In this document: positions 1 to 9,969 of the stretch, piece after piece
Layout of the letters: each line of letters opens with the position of its first letter
Position numbering within the stretch: position 1 is the first letter of the stretch
From: Zygnema cylindricum
Taxonomy: Eukaryota > Streptophyta > Zygnematophyceae > Zygnematales > Zygnemataceae
Assembly (NCBI GenBank): GCA_037447655.1
Contig: JBBHKE010001891.1
Coordinates: 271,992 to 310,990, forward strand
DNA length: 38,999 nt
Direction: 5' to 3'
Made by a program: the position numbers and the translations under genes
Notes under the pieces: generated by a model
Seen by the model: only the letters and a program-made list of their open reading frames with translations
Databases searched by the model: none
What the model was told of the DNA's origin: nothing

Positions 1-78
1 GTATGGTATGGTATGGTATGGTATGGTATGGTATGGTATATGGTATGGTATGGTATGATATGGTATGGTATGGTATTT
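1..78. repeat. (GGTAT)n microsatellite in a PPOX intron
   Basis: Tandem GGTAT pentanucleotides with a few interruptions run from the window edge to about 78. They lie in the intron upstream of the exon at 331. The same motif returns in the next intron (about 478-520), so the two introns share a repeat family. The rest of the intron to 330 is T-rich with many short 'TTTTTGTAATG' variants. Confidence 0.9.
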
Positions 79-330
79 TATGTCATGTTATGTTTTGTTT
101 TTTTTATATTTCTCTAATTCTTTTTGTGATGTGTTTGTTAACGATTTTTGTTATGGTTTTTGTTATGTTTTTTGTTACATTTTTTGTAAATGTTTTTTGT
201 GATTTTTTTCAAAACAAATTTTTAACGTTTTTGTAACGCTTGTAAGGTCTTTTGTAGTGCTTCCTGTAGAGTTTTTTGTAATGCTTTTTGTAATGTTTTT
301 TTGTTGTATTTTGTGATATTTTTTTAACAG

Positions 331-434
331 GAACTATTTATAGTTCATCACTTTTCCCGGGAAGAGCTCCTCCCGGTCGAGTTTTGCTCCTTTGTTATAT
401 TGGAGGGGCCTTGAATACAGGAATTGCCACTCAG
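331..434 (+). CDS. Protoporphyrinogen oxidase, penultimate coding exon
   Basis: This internal exon belongs to plant-type protoporphyrinogen IX oxidase, the FAD enzyme that makes protoporphyrin IX for heme and chlorophyll, normally in the chloroplast. The acceptor is TTTTTAACAG just before 331 and the donor is CAG|GTAGGC after 434. One base carried from the previous exon plus GA completes a Gly codon. The frame then reads [16 protein letters not shown], followed by [18 protein letters not shown], matching the family's '[25 protein letters not shown]' block from memory. It ends in phase 0, which fits the next exon at 1164. It is too short to appear as a Met-initiated ORF. Earlier exons lie left of the window. 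Confidence 0.9.
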
Positions 435-1163
435 GTAGGCTTATTTTATTTTTTGTATTGTTTTGTATTGTACTGTATTTTATGGTATGGTATGGTATAG
501 TATGGTATGGTATGGTATTCTATTCTATCCTATCCTACCGTACTTTACCCTGTCCTATCCTATCCCATCCTGTCTTATCCTATCCCATCTCATCCCATCC
601 CATCCCATTCCATCCCATCCTATCCTATCATAGCCTAACCTATCCTATTCTATATACTACAAGAATATAATTGTCCAGGATTTACTCCTTTTTTGTGAAA
701 TCTGGTACTTGCAAGAAAACAATTGTAAAACTGATTGTACAACGTTTGTTTACTCAATTTTTTTTGTCAAATTGGTAATTTTTTGTCGAACTTGGGTCAA
801 AAACTCTAGGAACACGACGAGATTCTTGCACAATTTGTTATTTGCTAAGATTCGCCAAATTTTTCTAACATTTGCTGACATTTGTTCAAATTTGTCAAAA
901 AATGACATTTCTTTTGTAAAATCTGTTAGTTCTTTTGTCAAATTTGTTATTTTTTTTGTCAAAATTGTTTTTTTTTTGTGAAATTTGTAATTTCTTTGTC
1001 AAATTGGTAATTTTTTGTCAAATTCGTTAATTTCTTTGTCAAAGTGGTAATTTCCTCGTCAAATTGGTAATTTCTTTGTCAAATTGGTAACTTTTTATGT
1101 CAAATTGGTAAATTTTTTGTTGAATTGGTAATTTTTTTTGTCGAAATTGGTCAAAAACTCTAG
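435..1163 (+). repeat. PPOX last intron: microsatellite plus AAATTGGTAATT minisatellite
   Basis: This intron joins the exons ending at 434 and starting at 1164. It holds (ATGGT)n at about 478-520, a degenerate TATCC/CATCC run at about 520-645, and a T-rich tandem array at about 750-1150. The array is built on a roughly 20-bp unit TTTGTCAAATTGGTAATTTC and is cleanest at 983-1150. At 793-830 it also carries a duplicate of the intron/exon junction (see findings). Confidence 0.85.
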
Positions 1164-1460
1164 GAAAACGATGAGATCCTTGCAACGGTCGACGCCGACC
1201 TTCGAACAATGTTGGTGAAACCAAACGCTCCTCCTCCGGAACTCCACGGCTTACGAGTTTGGCCACGGGCAATTCCCCAATTTGGGATTGGACACTTAGA
1301 AAAACTGGAAAACGCCAAAAAAGGGATACAAAGCGCCGGACTCGAGGGACTTTTCTTGGGAGGAAATTATGTGGCTGGAGTCGCTCTTGGGAGATGTGTC
1401 GAGGGAGCTTATGAGAGTGCGAAAGAGATATCAGCGTATGCTTCGAAAGTTCTCAAGTAA
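1164..1460 (+). CDS. Protoporphyrinogen oxidase, last coding exon
   Basis: This is the C-terminal 98 codons plus TAA of protoporphyrinogen IX oxidase. The acceptor is AAAACTCTAG before 1164, and the exon continues in phase 0 from the exon at 331-434. It opens ENDEILATVDADLRTMLVKP, equivalent to the family's 'LVEAVDRDLRKMLIKP' stretch. Next comes RVWPRAIPQFGIGHLEKL, then the strongly conserved FAD/substrate-site end GNYVAGVALGRCVEGA and ESAKEI. Nothing looks broken. The ATG at 1209 is internal, not the start. The poly-T rich stretch to about 1840 is probably the 3' UTR, with AATAAA-like AAATAAAATT near 1838-1847. The identification rests on remembered plant PPO1 sequences; plastid location is inferred from the family. 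Confidence 0.93.
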   Translation, partial: ENDEILATVDADLRTMLVKPNAPPPELHGLRVWPRAIPQFGIGHLEKLENAKKGIQSAGLEGLFLGGNYVAGVALGRCVEGAYESAKEISAYASKVLK

Positions 1461-2943
1461 TGAAGTAATTTTTGTTACTTGTATCTCTTCTTATGGGATT
1501 TTGAATTTTTACAAGTAATCATTTCTTAGGAAAGTTGTTTTGGGAAGTAAATTGTTTTTATAGAAAGTTTTTCTGAACGTTGTTTCGGTGAACGTTGTTT
1601 TTTGTGAACGTTATTGTGAACGTTGCTTTGGTGAAGGTTGTTTTTATGAAAAGTGTTTTTCGTTTGTTTTGTAACTTGTATTTTAAGGAATTTAAGCATG
1701 TAGAGGAGGATATGAGGTTTTTTAAGGTGTACGAGAACAAATGGTTGGTACATTTCGATATCGGTTCGCATGTTGAGACAAACAAAGAAAATTGTTGTAC
1801 GGAATTGTCCTTATAATCAATGTTTTCACTTGAAAAAAAATAAAATTGGCTCTATTGTTTGTGTTTACTTATCTAATGATCATCTTACCATCAACATAAA
1901 ATTCCTTTTTTTTTCCTTTCGCTGTGTTGACAATAACATTGTGTATTGAACAATATTGTTATTAGTGTGGACGTTTTTTTTCGGTTTTTAGACTACTTGA
2001 AGTCTGTTGATTGTCGGAATTTTAAATCCGATGGTTGTGGTGGAAAGTTGAGATCTCTACATCCTGATTGGTGGTTTTCAAATGAAAATCTGGCAAGTGC
2101 GTCTAGAGGAAAATCGATGTTAGTGGCGGAAAAAAAATCGCTTTAGAACTAGTAGTAATACATTGTGTATTTTTTTTTTCTTCTCGACTTTAATAAAATT
2201 GTCCAAAATATTTGAGATACGGCCCAGGAAAAAGCATCCAGAGGTCATTTTCGAAAATTATCTTTTCAAAAACTTTGTTTTTGAAAATTTTATTTTACGT
2301 TTCTCATCGGTTTGATGACAATCACAAAATTGATCAATTTTCCGCGATGTTATTGCTATTACTTTTTTATCACTTATTGATTGATACACATAATAGCGGG
2401 ATAATTTTTTTTCCTTTTTCAATAAAATATTTTGAACATTAAGAGAGAGACATTTTAATTGAATTGTTTCTGACTTTTGCATTTTTTCTCCTTTTACCTT
2501 TTACTTTTTTCTTGCTTTTTTTACGACGATTTCTCTTTTATTTTTCTTTTCTAATTTTTCTTTTGTTTTTCTTATGAGATTTTATTGTTGTATTTTAAAA
2601 GACCGAGACGATCTCGATGGAACCAAGAACATTAAGTATTCAATGCACTGTAGTATTCAATGCACCGTAGTATTCAATGCACCGTAGGATTCAATATAAT
2701 CGCCGATATTACTTTTTAAGGAAGGAAAGAGACAAATATATGCTGGCTTTACCGTTCTTCTTCTTTTTTATTCAATCTTGGTCAACAAAAAATAAACTGA
2801 AATGGAATTTTATAAATGGGTGCCCAAAAGCAGCCAATAGTTCAAAATTGGAGAAATAGTTCTAAAACTTTCGGTCCACCGATGAGATGTCGTATCAATA
2901 AAAACTCCACAAAAAATGAACATTTTTGAATTTAAAAAATAAA
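1461..2943. other. Convergent intergenic region, AT-rich
   Basis: This separates the PPOX stop from the glycosyltransferase stop. It is mostly T-rich, low-information DNA. There are about five GTGAACGTTGTTTT-like short repeats at 1571-1645. Four copies of an AGTATTCAATGCACCGT-type 17-18-bp repeat sit at 2634-2695. Confidence 0.6.
1990..2146 (+). other. Possible coding fragment, unknown
   Basis: After an acceptor-like CGGTTTTTAG ending near 1989, one frame stays open for about 51 codons to TAG at 2144-2146. It reads DYLKSVDCRNFKSDGCGGK, then LRSLHPDWWFSNENL and so on. The composition (C, W, P, G) is less T-biased than the surroundings. I do not recognise it. It could be a terminal exon, a pseudogene scrap or chance; no partner exon was found. 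Confidence 0.2.
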
Positions 2944-4191
2944 TTACAGAAATGTACTGATTCGCTTACTCAAAAAAAACCCAAGTATTCCCGTGCTTTT
3001 CCAATTTCTCGTTTTCCCGTCACTAAAATCTTTGATAAACCCTAAATCAGAAAAACCACCAGAAACACATTTATGAGGAAATTTAAAATGACAATGAAAT
3101 TTATGATGAGGTAAAAAATATCCAAAGGTCCCGTTTCCAATAACTGCCGCAAAGTCAACAAAGGTACTGATTCTTTGTGCCAAAACGTACCGTGATTTAC
3201 TTATAAGGAAAAACTCGGCCATCGTGGGAAGTTTCGACAATGTGTCTCCCTCGACCGTTTTTGATGTGTGTATAACATTTCCCCTCGAAAAATAACAAAC
3301 AACACCGAGACTTGTTAGACGTTCGACGAATTTAGGACGAAGAATTTCGCTATCGGTTGCGAGAAAAACGTTAAGTATAGGTCGAGGGTCTTCCGGAGAA
3401 GATAAAGATAATTGTAATTGAGTGAAAAAACCCGAGAGACAATCCCAATAATTTGAAGTCAAAAACTTTTCTGTAAGTTGAATGTCATTTGTTTCGCAAA
3501 TTTCAGAGGTTTCGTTGCATTCTCTCCCTTCCACAACCCTGAAAAACCCCAATTGTCCCCACCAAAATAAACAAATAAATTAAAGAGGAAATCACTAGTT
3601 TCAACCGACCCAATCTTCCCAAAAAATAAAAAATAAATAAAGAGGAAATCACTAGTTTCAACGGACGCGATCTTCCCAAAAAAATAAAAATTAATAAAGA
3701 GGAAATCACTAGTTTCAACCGAAGGCGATCTTCACAAAAGATAAAGAATAAATAAAGAGGAAATCACTAGTTTCAACCGACGCGATCTTCCCAAAAAAAA
3801 AAAAAAATTAAAGAGGAAATCACGAGTTTCAACCGAACACGACCTTCCAAAAAAAAAAAAGGAAATCCACAACCCTGAAAAACCCAGTTGCCACCAAAAA
3901 AAAAAACCAAACATAACCTTCCAGAAATAAATAAGTTAATTAAAGAGGAAATTACTAGTTTTTACCAAACAAAAAACCGACGTTTCATGCTCACATCAAA
4001 AGCTACATTCGTTTTTTTATTCTCCAAAAACAAAAAAAGTAGATTACAACTATTATACCACTCTTATAAAAGAAAAACTTTCCGGACACGATCATAACCG
4101 GCTTAACACAAAAACAATCGAGTTTCTTAAAAGAACAGATAATACTCCACACATATTCTCCTTTACAGAAGCACGAAAAACAACAAAATAC

Positions 4192-4229
<38 letters not shown>

Positions 4230-5180
4230 TTGTGTGTGTGGGGGGGGGGGGGGGGGGGATTATATAGAGACAAACAAGTACCTGGAGGCTGTTCGAAAAT
4301 GGAGAGCAACATCGAAATTTAATCGAAGTCCCGAATCACGAGGGAAAGGGAGAGGACGAGGGCGAGGGAGAGAAACAGCATTCTTGGATTTCGAAGTTCC
4401 CGTATCGAGAGAAGATGATAGTATAACCTTTTCAATTACACTCTTTAGTTTTTGCCGAGGACCTCGACCGATAAAGTAACTCATCGCTCTCGACCTTAAA
4501 CACCAATTGTTTTTGCAGTTTAAGGATTTTAAAAGACAAGCTTTTACGATATGGTTTCTTTTTTCCCAATATTGATTAAAATATGAGCCGGTTCGTACCC
4601 ATGCTACTTTATTTTTTGCGGAAATCTTTTGTTGTATATCCAAATCTTCACCCATACTAACATTTAAGGGATCAAATCGACGAATTAAAGAATCGAAACC
4701 AGAACCAGTTTCGTCATTTATCACATCCGGAATACAAAAAAATGACTTGCAAAGTAAATCAATTACCTGCATAGCATGTTTCCTAGGTTTAAAAAACAGG
4801 AGAGGGAGAGGGAGAGGGAGAGAGAGAGGGAGTTAGAGAAAGGAGAAGGGAGAGGGATTTCTCATTAGGGAACCATATGGCCCAAGTTCACTATGTATCA
4901 TTCATCAGTTCCTTCCTCTATCATCTCCTATCGAGTTTAAATAAAATCGAACAACTCGATTGAAGAGTTATGCATAACGATAAGCAACATTCAGAACATT
5001 CAGTACTGAAAAACAAAAAAAAATGGTTCAAGGAAGAGTCAAAAAGCAACAGCCTCGCTTGGATAACAAAACACCAAAAAAAAACACACATACACACATC
5101 CTGACGACTCAAAAATATCAATGCCTTATTATCTTACAACCTTTCTTACAATCATAAATTAGAAAAGAAGAGAAGGGGAG

Positions 5181-5234
<54 letters not shown>

Positions 5235-5478
5235 ACCTGCTTATCTGGACCTGAATTAAATATGACCAGTCTCCTCCCGGACAATAAACTGAAGACAAAG
5301 GAAGAACTTAGTCCTCTCAACGTATTCCCGAGGCCGTGACGAGGCGAGACCAATAAGACGCGAGTGTGACGTGACGTCAAATTATTCAGAGAAGTAATGG
5401 GAGGTTCTAAATAAGGCCTCGGTTTATATGCTTCTCGAGGGAGAAAAGCTCGTCCACAGTATTTTTTCCTCTATAAAC
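2944..5478 (-). CDS. Fucosyltransferase-like glycosyltransferase, at least 3 exons (5' end not found)
   Basis: The last three exons on the minus strand fit together in phase. (a) Up to about 5478 down to 5237: VLLVSPRHGLGNTLRGLSSS, then FVFSLLSGRRLVIFNSGPDK. This is the N-terminal G-x-G-N...L...F..LL.gR nucleotide-sugar fold of GT-B fucosyltransferase-like enzymes; donor CAG|GTGCTC. (b) 4766-4282: VIDLLCKSFFCIPD... to NFDVALHFRTAS (family: DVxLHxRTG); acceptor ATGCAG, donor CCAG|GTACTT. (c) 3538-2944: acceptor TTTTTCAG, then RVVEGRECNETSEIC..., NVFLATDSEILRPKF, FFLISKSRYVLAQRISTF, stop TAA. The b/c junction is phase 2 and completes an Arg codon. About 440 residues are visible. No ATG precedes exon (a) before a stop near 5479, so an upstream exon with the start and probable signal anchor is missing. 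GLGNT replaces the usual GxGNR. The likely site is the Golgi; the sugar is unknown. Confidence 0.7.
3578..3860. repeat. ~60-bp minisatellite in glycosyltransferase intron
   Basis: About five direct copies of a roughly 60-bp unit are built on AAAGAGGAAATCACTAGTTT followed by CAACCGACGCGATCTTCCCA and an A-rich tail. They lie between the last and penultimate coding exons. A weaker echo is at 3936-3965. The CCACAACCCTGAAAAACCC segment at the 3' splice site (3531-3549) recurs near 3868-3886, so the splice region itself is partly duplicated. Confidence 0.85.
4193..4258. repeat. (AT)n(GT)n followed by a 19-G run
   Basis: AT repeat, then GT repeat from about 4207, then G at 4240-4258. It begins about 20 bp inside the intron downstream of the donor at 4281/4280, so on the gene's sense strand it reads poly-C then (AC)n. 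Confidence 0.9.
4797..5234. repeat. GA-rich tracts in glycosyltransferase intron
   Basis: GAGAGG-type purine tract at 4797-4858 and a pure (GA)n at about 5182-5234. The second lies immediately inside the donor of the upstream exon (5237). On the gene's sense strand both are CT-rich. The sequence between them has no recognisable coding. Confidence 0.85.
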
Positions 5479-6005
5479 CTCTCAAAAATGATTAAAAAAA
5501 CCCTTGATTAGACCGTTGATCGGACGTAAATTTTTCCGCTCTCAATATGTTTAAATTGGGAAAAAATTATTAAATTCCGGAAACGTTTTTTATTCTATAA
5601 GCTCCTCTCAAAAATGACAGTCCGTGATGAGAGCTGAAAAATTCCGGCTCTCGATTTGAAAAGAAAGAGCATTTAAATGATTAAAATGAAAGGAAATTAA
5701 GGACGGTATATTTTGTCTTTACATAAAATACAGGTATGTGTGTGGAAATAGTTACACGTGAGCAAGTTTTATTAGACATGTTTTTATTGTGAGAATAAGG
5801 ATAGGGGAGAGGGGGAGGAATATGGTTTTAATGCCATTGAGGTAATTATTTCTAAGAGCACCGCAATGTCCGTAGCGGAATGGATCATACCTATGGATTA
5901 AAAAATTATAACATTAGCATATATAGATATAATACAATATACATATTCACATATAAAATTAGAAACATGAGCATATATAAATATAATACAATATACATAT
6001 TCATG

Positions 6006-6087
<82 letters not shown>

Positions 6088-6967
6088 TGTTTGTGGTTGT
6101 TAGACTACCAACTTAAAAGTATTTTTAAATTGTTACGACTTAGTCTTTGAAGAAATAATCAACACAAAAAGTGGAAAATGACAATAACCATGAATTAAAA
6201 CAACACGGTCTTCAACATCTTTCCATTTCCTATCAAAATTTGAACAAAAAGATAAGGAAACAATGCTGCAGTGATGAAAAGTACAAAATATCTGAAAAGT
6301 TTGAAAGTACAAAGTTACGGGGCCATCGAACCTTTAAGATATTCAAAATCTTAAATTTCAAAAACTAAAAACAAATGATTTCTCCAACTTCACGTGCAAA
6401 CTCCCATAACTTCAACTCTCAAACCGTAAAAAAAAAAAAAAAAAGCAATAAAAAATGAACAACTAACTAATTCAACAAACATGAAAGCTGAGACATGAAC
6501 AACAATTCCGAATTAATACTTCACAAATTCAACAAATTGCAATAAAATCATGCTTGAATAGATCAAAATTCTGTGGTACAAGGAAAAAACACAAAGAACG
6601 GAAGACAGGAACAGAAAATTTCAAAGAAAAAATATAAAATTTTCAAAGAAAAAGGCAAACAAATTAGAATCACGCTTAAAATAAGAAAGAAACACAAAAT
6701 GGAAGTCGTCCAAATGAAAAAAAATAAAAAAATGAGGTCTAAAAGCGAAACACAATAAAACTAGAAGGAAAACCCATACTACAAAAAAGAAACAAAGAAA
6801 ATGCAAAATGCAAATTTAAAATACAAGCGCAAAACGCAAACCATGCAAAAACACAAAGTACCACATAAAAAATACAACGCACAAGATACGAAACAAAGAA
6901 TAAATATTACACTATTAATAAACATGAAAAAAGAAAACAAATAAACTTAAAAAATAAAATAAAAAAA
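5479..6967. other. Non-coding, low-complexity DNA
   Basis: No convincing gene. Contains two partial copies of CCTCTCAAAAATGA sequence (about 5478 and 5606), an (AT)n/(GT)n microsatellite at 6006-6084, and a strongly A-rich stretch (about 6420-6967) with many AAACACAAA words. The Met-initiated ORFs here are K/N-rich or (CV)n products of the repeats. Confidence 0.6.
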
Positions 6968-7114
6968 CTAAAAATTCACCAATCGAGGCATCGCAAGTCT
7001 CTCCTTTGTTGAAAAAGGCGGATTCCAAAGAGAACTCGGCCAGGTTTCTCCTATAAGTCGTTTTTTCCTAATCTCATGTCGCCACGTGTCATTCCCTACA
7101 GGAACATTTTGCAC
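6968..7114 (-). CDS. Candidate terminal exon, unknown protein
   Basis: On the minus strand GGCAGACAG|GTGC gives a good acceptor at 7115/7114. A 48-codon frame in phase 0 follows, ending TAG at 6968-6970. It reads VQNVPVGNDTWRHEIRKK, RLIGETWPSSLWNPP, FSTKERLAMPRLVNF. The richness in W, P, R and E is unlike the A-rich surroundings and unlike random translation. No Met start and no matching upstream exon could be found in 7.1-8.5 kb, which holds a MITE and a minisatellite. I do not recognise the family. It may be the 3' exon of a small gene or a pseudogene remnant. Confidence 0.4.
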   Translation of the reverse strand: MQNVPVGNDTWRHEIRKKRLIGETWPSSLWNPPFSTKERLAMPRLVNF

Positions 7115-7252
7115 CTGTCTGCCAAAACAAAAAAAAAAAAACAAACATTGTCATTTGCGTGGTTTGCAATAGCATTGTTAGAGAGTTAACTTTGGAAATT
7201 GTAATGATTGTTTTACAAATTTGTTGTAGTGCTAAGATTTAAAATTAAAGAT

Positions 7253-7437
7253 TGACCGTCACGATTAGAGTTGATAACACTGATTGAGCGCTTTTTTTAC
7301 CCAAAATCATAAATTAGTGTTGATAACACTAGTTACGTCAATGGCCCGAAAGAAGCCACGTGACACATAATTTAGTGTGGTTAATTCTATTAAACAATGA
7401 CACACACTAGCACTAATGGCAAAGGAGGGTGTAGTCA
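7253..7437. mobile_element. Degenerate MITE, GATAACAC subfamily
   Basis: Left end near CCGTCACGATTAGAGTTGAT and right end CACTAGCACTAATGGCAAAG resemble, in opposite orientation, the CGCTATTAG ends of the intronic copies at 33.27-33.82 kb. The interior (ACCCAAAATCATAAATTAGT, GATAACACTAGTT, and a GCCAC motif) is shared with the copy at about 33275. Confidence 0.45.
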
Positions 7438-7469
7438 CAATGGAACGTCATGTTTTGGACCATTTTTTG

Positions 7470-7815
7470 CTGACGTATCAAATCAATAACTATTTTTATC
7501 ATTGAATTCTCTAACTATTTTGCATCATCGAATTCTATAACTTATTTATAACATCGAATTCTATAACTTATTTATAACATCGAATTCTATAACTTATTTA
7601 TAACATCGAATTCTATAACTTATTTATAACATCGAATTCTATAACTTATTTATAACATCGAATTCTGTAACTCTTTATGTCATCGAATTACATAATTGTT
7701 TACATCATCGAAATCTCCAGCCATTTATAGCATCAAATTTAATAACTATTTACATCGCGAATTCTAAAACTATTTATTCATTGGATTTTATAACTATTCG
7801 TAGCATCGAATGTCA
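7470..7815. repeat. 26-bp minisatellite with GAATTC in each unit
   Basis: A 26-bp unit (AACTTATTTATAACATCGAA plus TTCTAT) is repeated almost perfectly about five times at about 7535-7670. It is flanked on both sides by decaying copies (AACTATTTTGCATCATCGAA; AACTCTTTATGTCATCGAAT). Confidence 0.95.
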
Positions 7816-8039
7816 ACAAACTAATTCACGGTAGAACTTCTAATAAATTTCGAGGCATTTCGCACGTGTCTACTAACACACGTGTCTAATACCACACGTG
7901 TTTACCAAATAAAAAAAACTACTTGGTTAAAAACCAATATGGTCACGTCACGACAAAAAATTCCTCCCAAACATACCATTTTATTGAAACTAGTTTTCAT
8001 TATTTTGTAAATTCTAAGAAGAATAATCCTCCTAGGTTG

Positions 8040-8125
8040 TGGTTCCCCATCCTATGAAAGACGACAAAAATCAAAACCGACAAAAAACAAAACCGACAAA
8101 ATCCAGAACCGACAAAAATGAATGA
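8040..8125. repeat. Short AAAACCGACAAAA repeats
   Basis: Four or five degenerate copies of a 16-20-bp unit containing AACCGACAAAA. Confidence 0.7.
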
Positions 8126-8460
8126 ATTTTCAAGTTTAAAAAATATATATATATAGTTGTTAATACAAAAAGTTGTTAAAAGTCGTTGAAAAAAAGTTGA
8201 AAACCTACGAAGAGGATTGACTTGAGAGAGGACGATCGAATTGAAGAAGAACCATTGAGAACAGCTTCAAGAATACGAGAGCGGAAATGACGGCGGCAAT
8301 GACGCAAGGACACGTGGCTCTTGGAGGTACGCCATGGCGCCTTGTTTTAGTACAATTCATGGCTATTGGTTGGAGAGTGAATATAATCAGTTTGAGAATA
8401 GTTTTAATTTTTAGATTAAGTTTCAAACGAAACATACGCGCGCACTCAAACGTTTCGAAG

Positions 8461-8480
8461 CTGCCCGCTTCTTCGGGCAG
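8461..8480. other. Perfect 7-bp stem, 6-nt loop hairpin
   Basis: CTGCCCG-CTTCTT-CGGGCAG is a GC-rich perfect inverted repeat in AT-rich DNA, followed by an A/T-rich stretch. No gene is assigned to it. The open frame starting at ATG 8287 (+), which reads through it, is not recognised. Confidence 0.6.
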
Positions 8481-8651
8481 ACTATTTTTGTGAAAAAATA
8501 AAAAAATGCCCGTTTGGAATCTAGTGCCTGTTCGCAGATCCTGAGAGTCAGCGAAAGTCAGAAACTCGATCTAGATTTCTGGAAGATTACTGTACGTGTC
8601 GAATCTTTATAGAATCTACAATAATCTTTGTCGCATCTTGACTAGATTCGG

Positions 8652-8875
8652 TACACCCGTGCATCGCTATTAACGTTAATAAATTTTTCGCCACTGAAAA
8701 CATACTTTTTTTCGTACATATTTGTCCAATTTTCAATATAAGACCGCCAATCGTAAGCTGAGAAACTAACCTTTCAATCGCAACCGTCAAAACCAAAATC
8801 TGACACGTGTGTACGGAGAAAAGATGTTTTAAGAGACGAAAAAAATATTAATGCTAATAGCGATTCACGGTTGTA
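8652..8875. mobile_element. MITE family A, copy 1
   Basis: About 224 bp with terminal inverted repeats: left TACACCCGTGCATCGCTATT, right ending GCTAATAGCGATTCACGG then TTGTA. The inner repeat CACTGAAAACAT... pairs with ATGTTTTAAGAGACG. The centre carries AAGACCGCCAATCG and TCAATCGCAACCGTCA, shared with the copies at 11.19, 13.39, 29.29 and 31.51 kb. It is flanked by TA on both sides. No coding capacity. Confidence 0.85.
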
Positions 8876-8967
8876 ATTTCTCCGATATTGTCCGATTTTT
8901 TACGACATTCGGACATTAAAATTTGAATGGTGGAATAAGGCGCCAATCACAGTAAAGTACTTTACAG

Positions 8968-9587
8968 TACACCGCGAATCGTAATTAGAGTAATGAAAAA
9001 ATTAGAGTAAAAAAACAAAAAAAAACAATTAGAGTAATGAACTCTAATTTATGTGATAGAACTTTTTCACAGTCGAAGTTTACTCTAATTTATTTAAGTA
9101 CTCTATATTGGGTTCAGTCTACAATAAATATCCGCGCTGAAATTATAAACACTAAATTACGTGGTTGTACAAAATCTGTCAGTCCGTATCGTTTTGACGT
9201 CATTATGACGCTAGTATTATTTGTCGCGCTGAATGTCAGTTAACGTTCACACTGACGACGATGCTGTCGACGGACGAGAGTTATGCGAACGGCTTTTTTT
9301 CGATGTGATTGATTTTTCGCTTAGTCCGATTTCACGTGCGAGCGCGATTGTATTAAATCATTATTTGTACTTTTTTACTTAAAAAAGTACAGTTTTGCAC
9401 GGTCGAACGTCTTCCGTACTCCACACTATTTAAAACGAACCTATTTTACAATTCTGTTACGCTAATTAAACTTACCTAAATTAGAATAATGAAAAAATTA
9501 GAATCATTTACTCTATTTGATGTCATAGAGTCAAAATTTCGAGCGACCGAATTAGAGTAATTTACTCTAATTACGATTCGCGGTGTA
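8968..9587. mobile_element. MITE family C, perfect TIRs, TA-flanked
   Basis: The element at 8970-9585 has TIRs identical over at least 24 bp, beginning CACCGCGAATCGTAATTAGA. TA lies at 8968-8969 and 9586-9587. Context is CAG-TA at the left and TA-CTG at the right. The subterminal regions repeat ATTAGAGTAA/TTACTCTAAT several times. No transposase frame is visible in 616 bp. The ends are related to family A, so the two may share a Tc1/mariner-type transposase; that is inference from TA plus TIR similarity. Confidence 0.88.
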
Positions 9588-9604
9588 CTGTACTTTAGTT
9601 AATC

Positions 9605-9690
9605 GACCTTTGAAAACTACAGTACAGTACTGGACAGTACAGTATTGTACAGTATTGTACTTTACTATACAGTACATACAGTATAGGTTC
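9605..9690. repeat. Clustered ACAGTA/TACTGT palindromic words
   Basis: A run of overlapping GTACAGTACAGTACTGG-like and ACAGTATTGTAC words directly right of the family C element. It resembles a pile-up of the CAGTACTG context into which the TA-flanked MITEs insert. Confidence 0.6.
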
Positions 9691-9969
9691 GGGTTCCGTA
9701 CATGTCACGCCCACTTGGTGGGTATCGTAGACATCGGTATACCCGCCGGTCACAAGATACTGCCGATATCTTGTCGAAAAAAATAATATTTTTTGGACTT
9801 TAAATCTGACCGGGATCTGTATACGATTTTTTTTTTACTTTAATATTTTGTACGGTAATTCTGACGAGGTTCCCAAAATAATGAAATTATTTGACCTTTG
9901 GTTCGTCCGTACTTGTTATCGTCAGTAGGATACTAGGATTAGATTCAAAGTTTCAAACATTTTGACCAG

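Noticed and set aside
478-650. Hairpin between the (ATGGT)n and (ATCCT)n runs
   Set aside because: The reverse complement of CCTAT is ATAGG, which does not pair with GGTAT, so the two runs are not complementary.
5880-6116. 78-codon frame ending in VCVCVCV
   Set aside because: Translation of the (GT)n microsatellite.
8205-8493. Overlapping frames on both strands, one (+) starting ATG 8287 and one (-) R/S-rich like an organelle leader
   Set aside because: No connecting exon with compatible phase to 6968-7114 or elsewhere; the R/S-rich frame has no ATG. Left unassigned.
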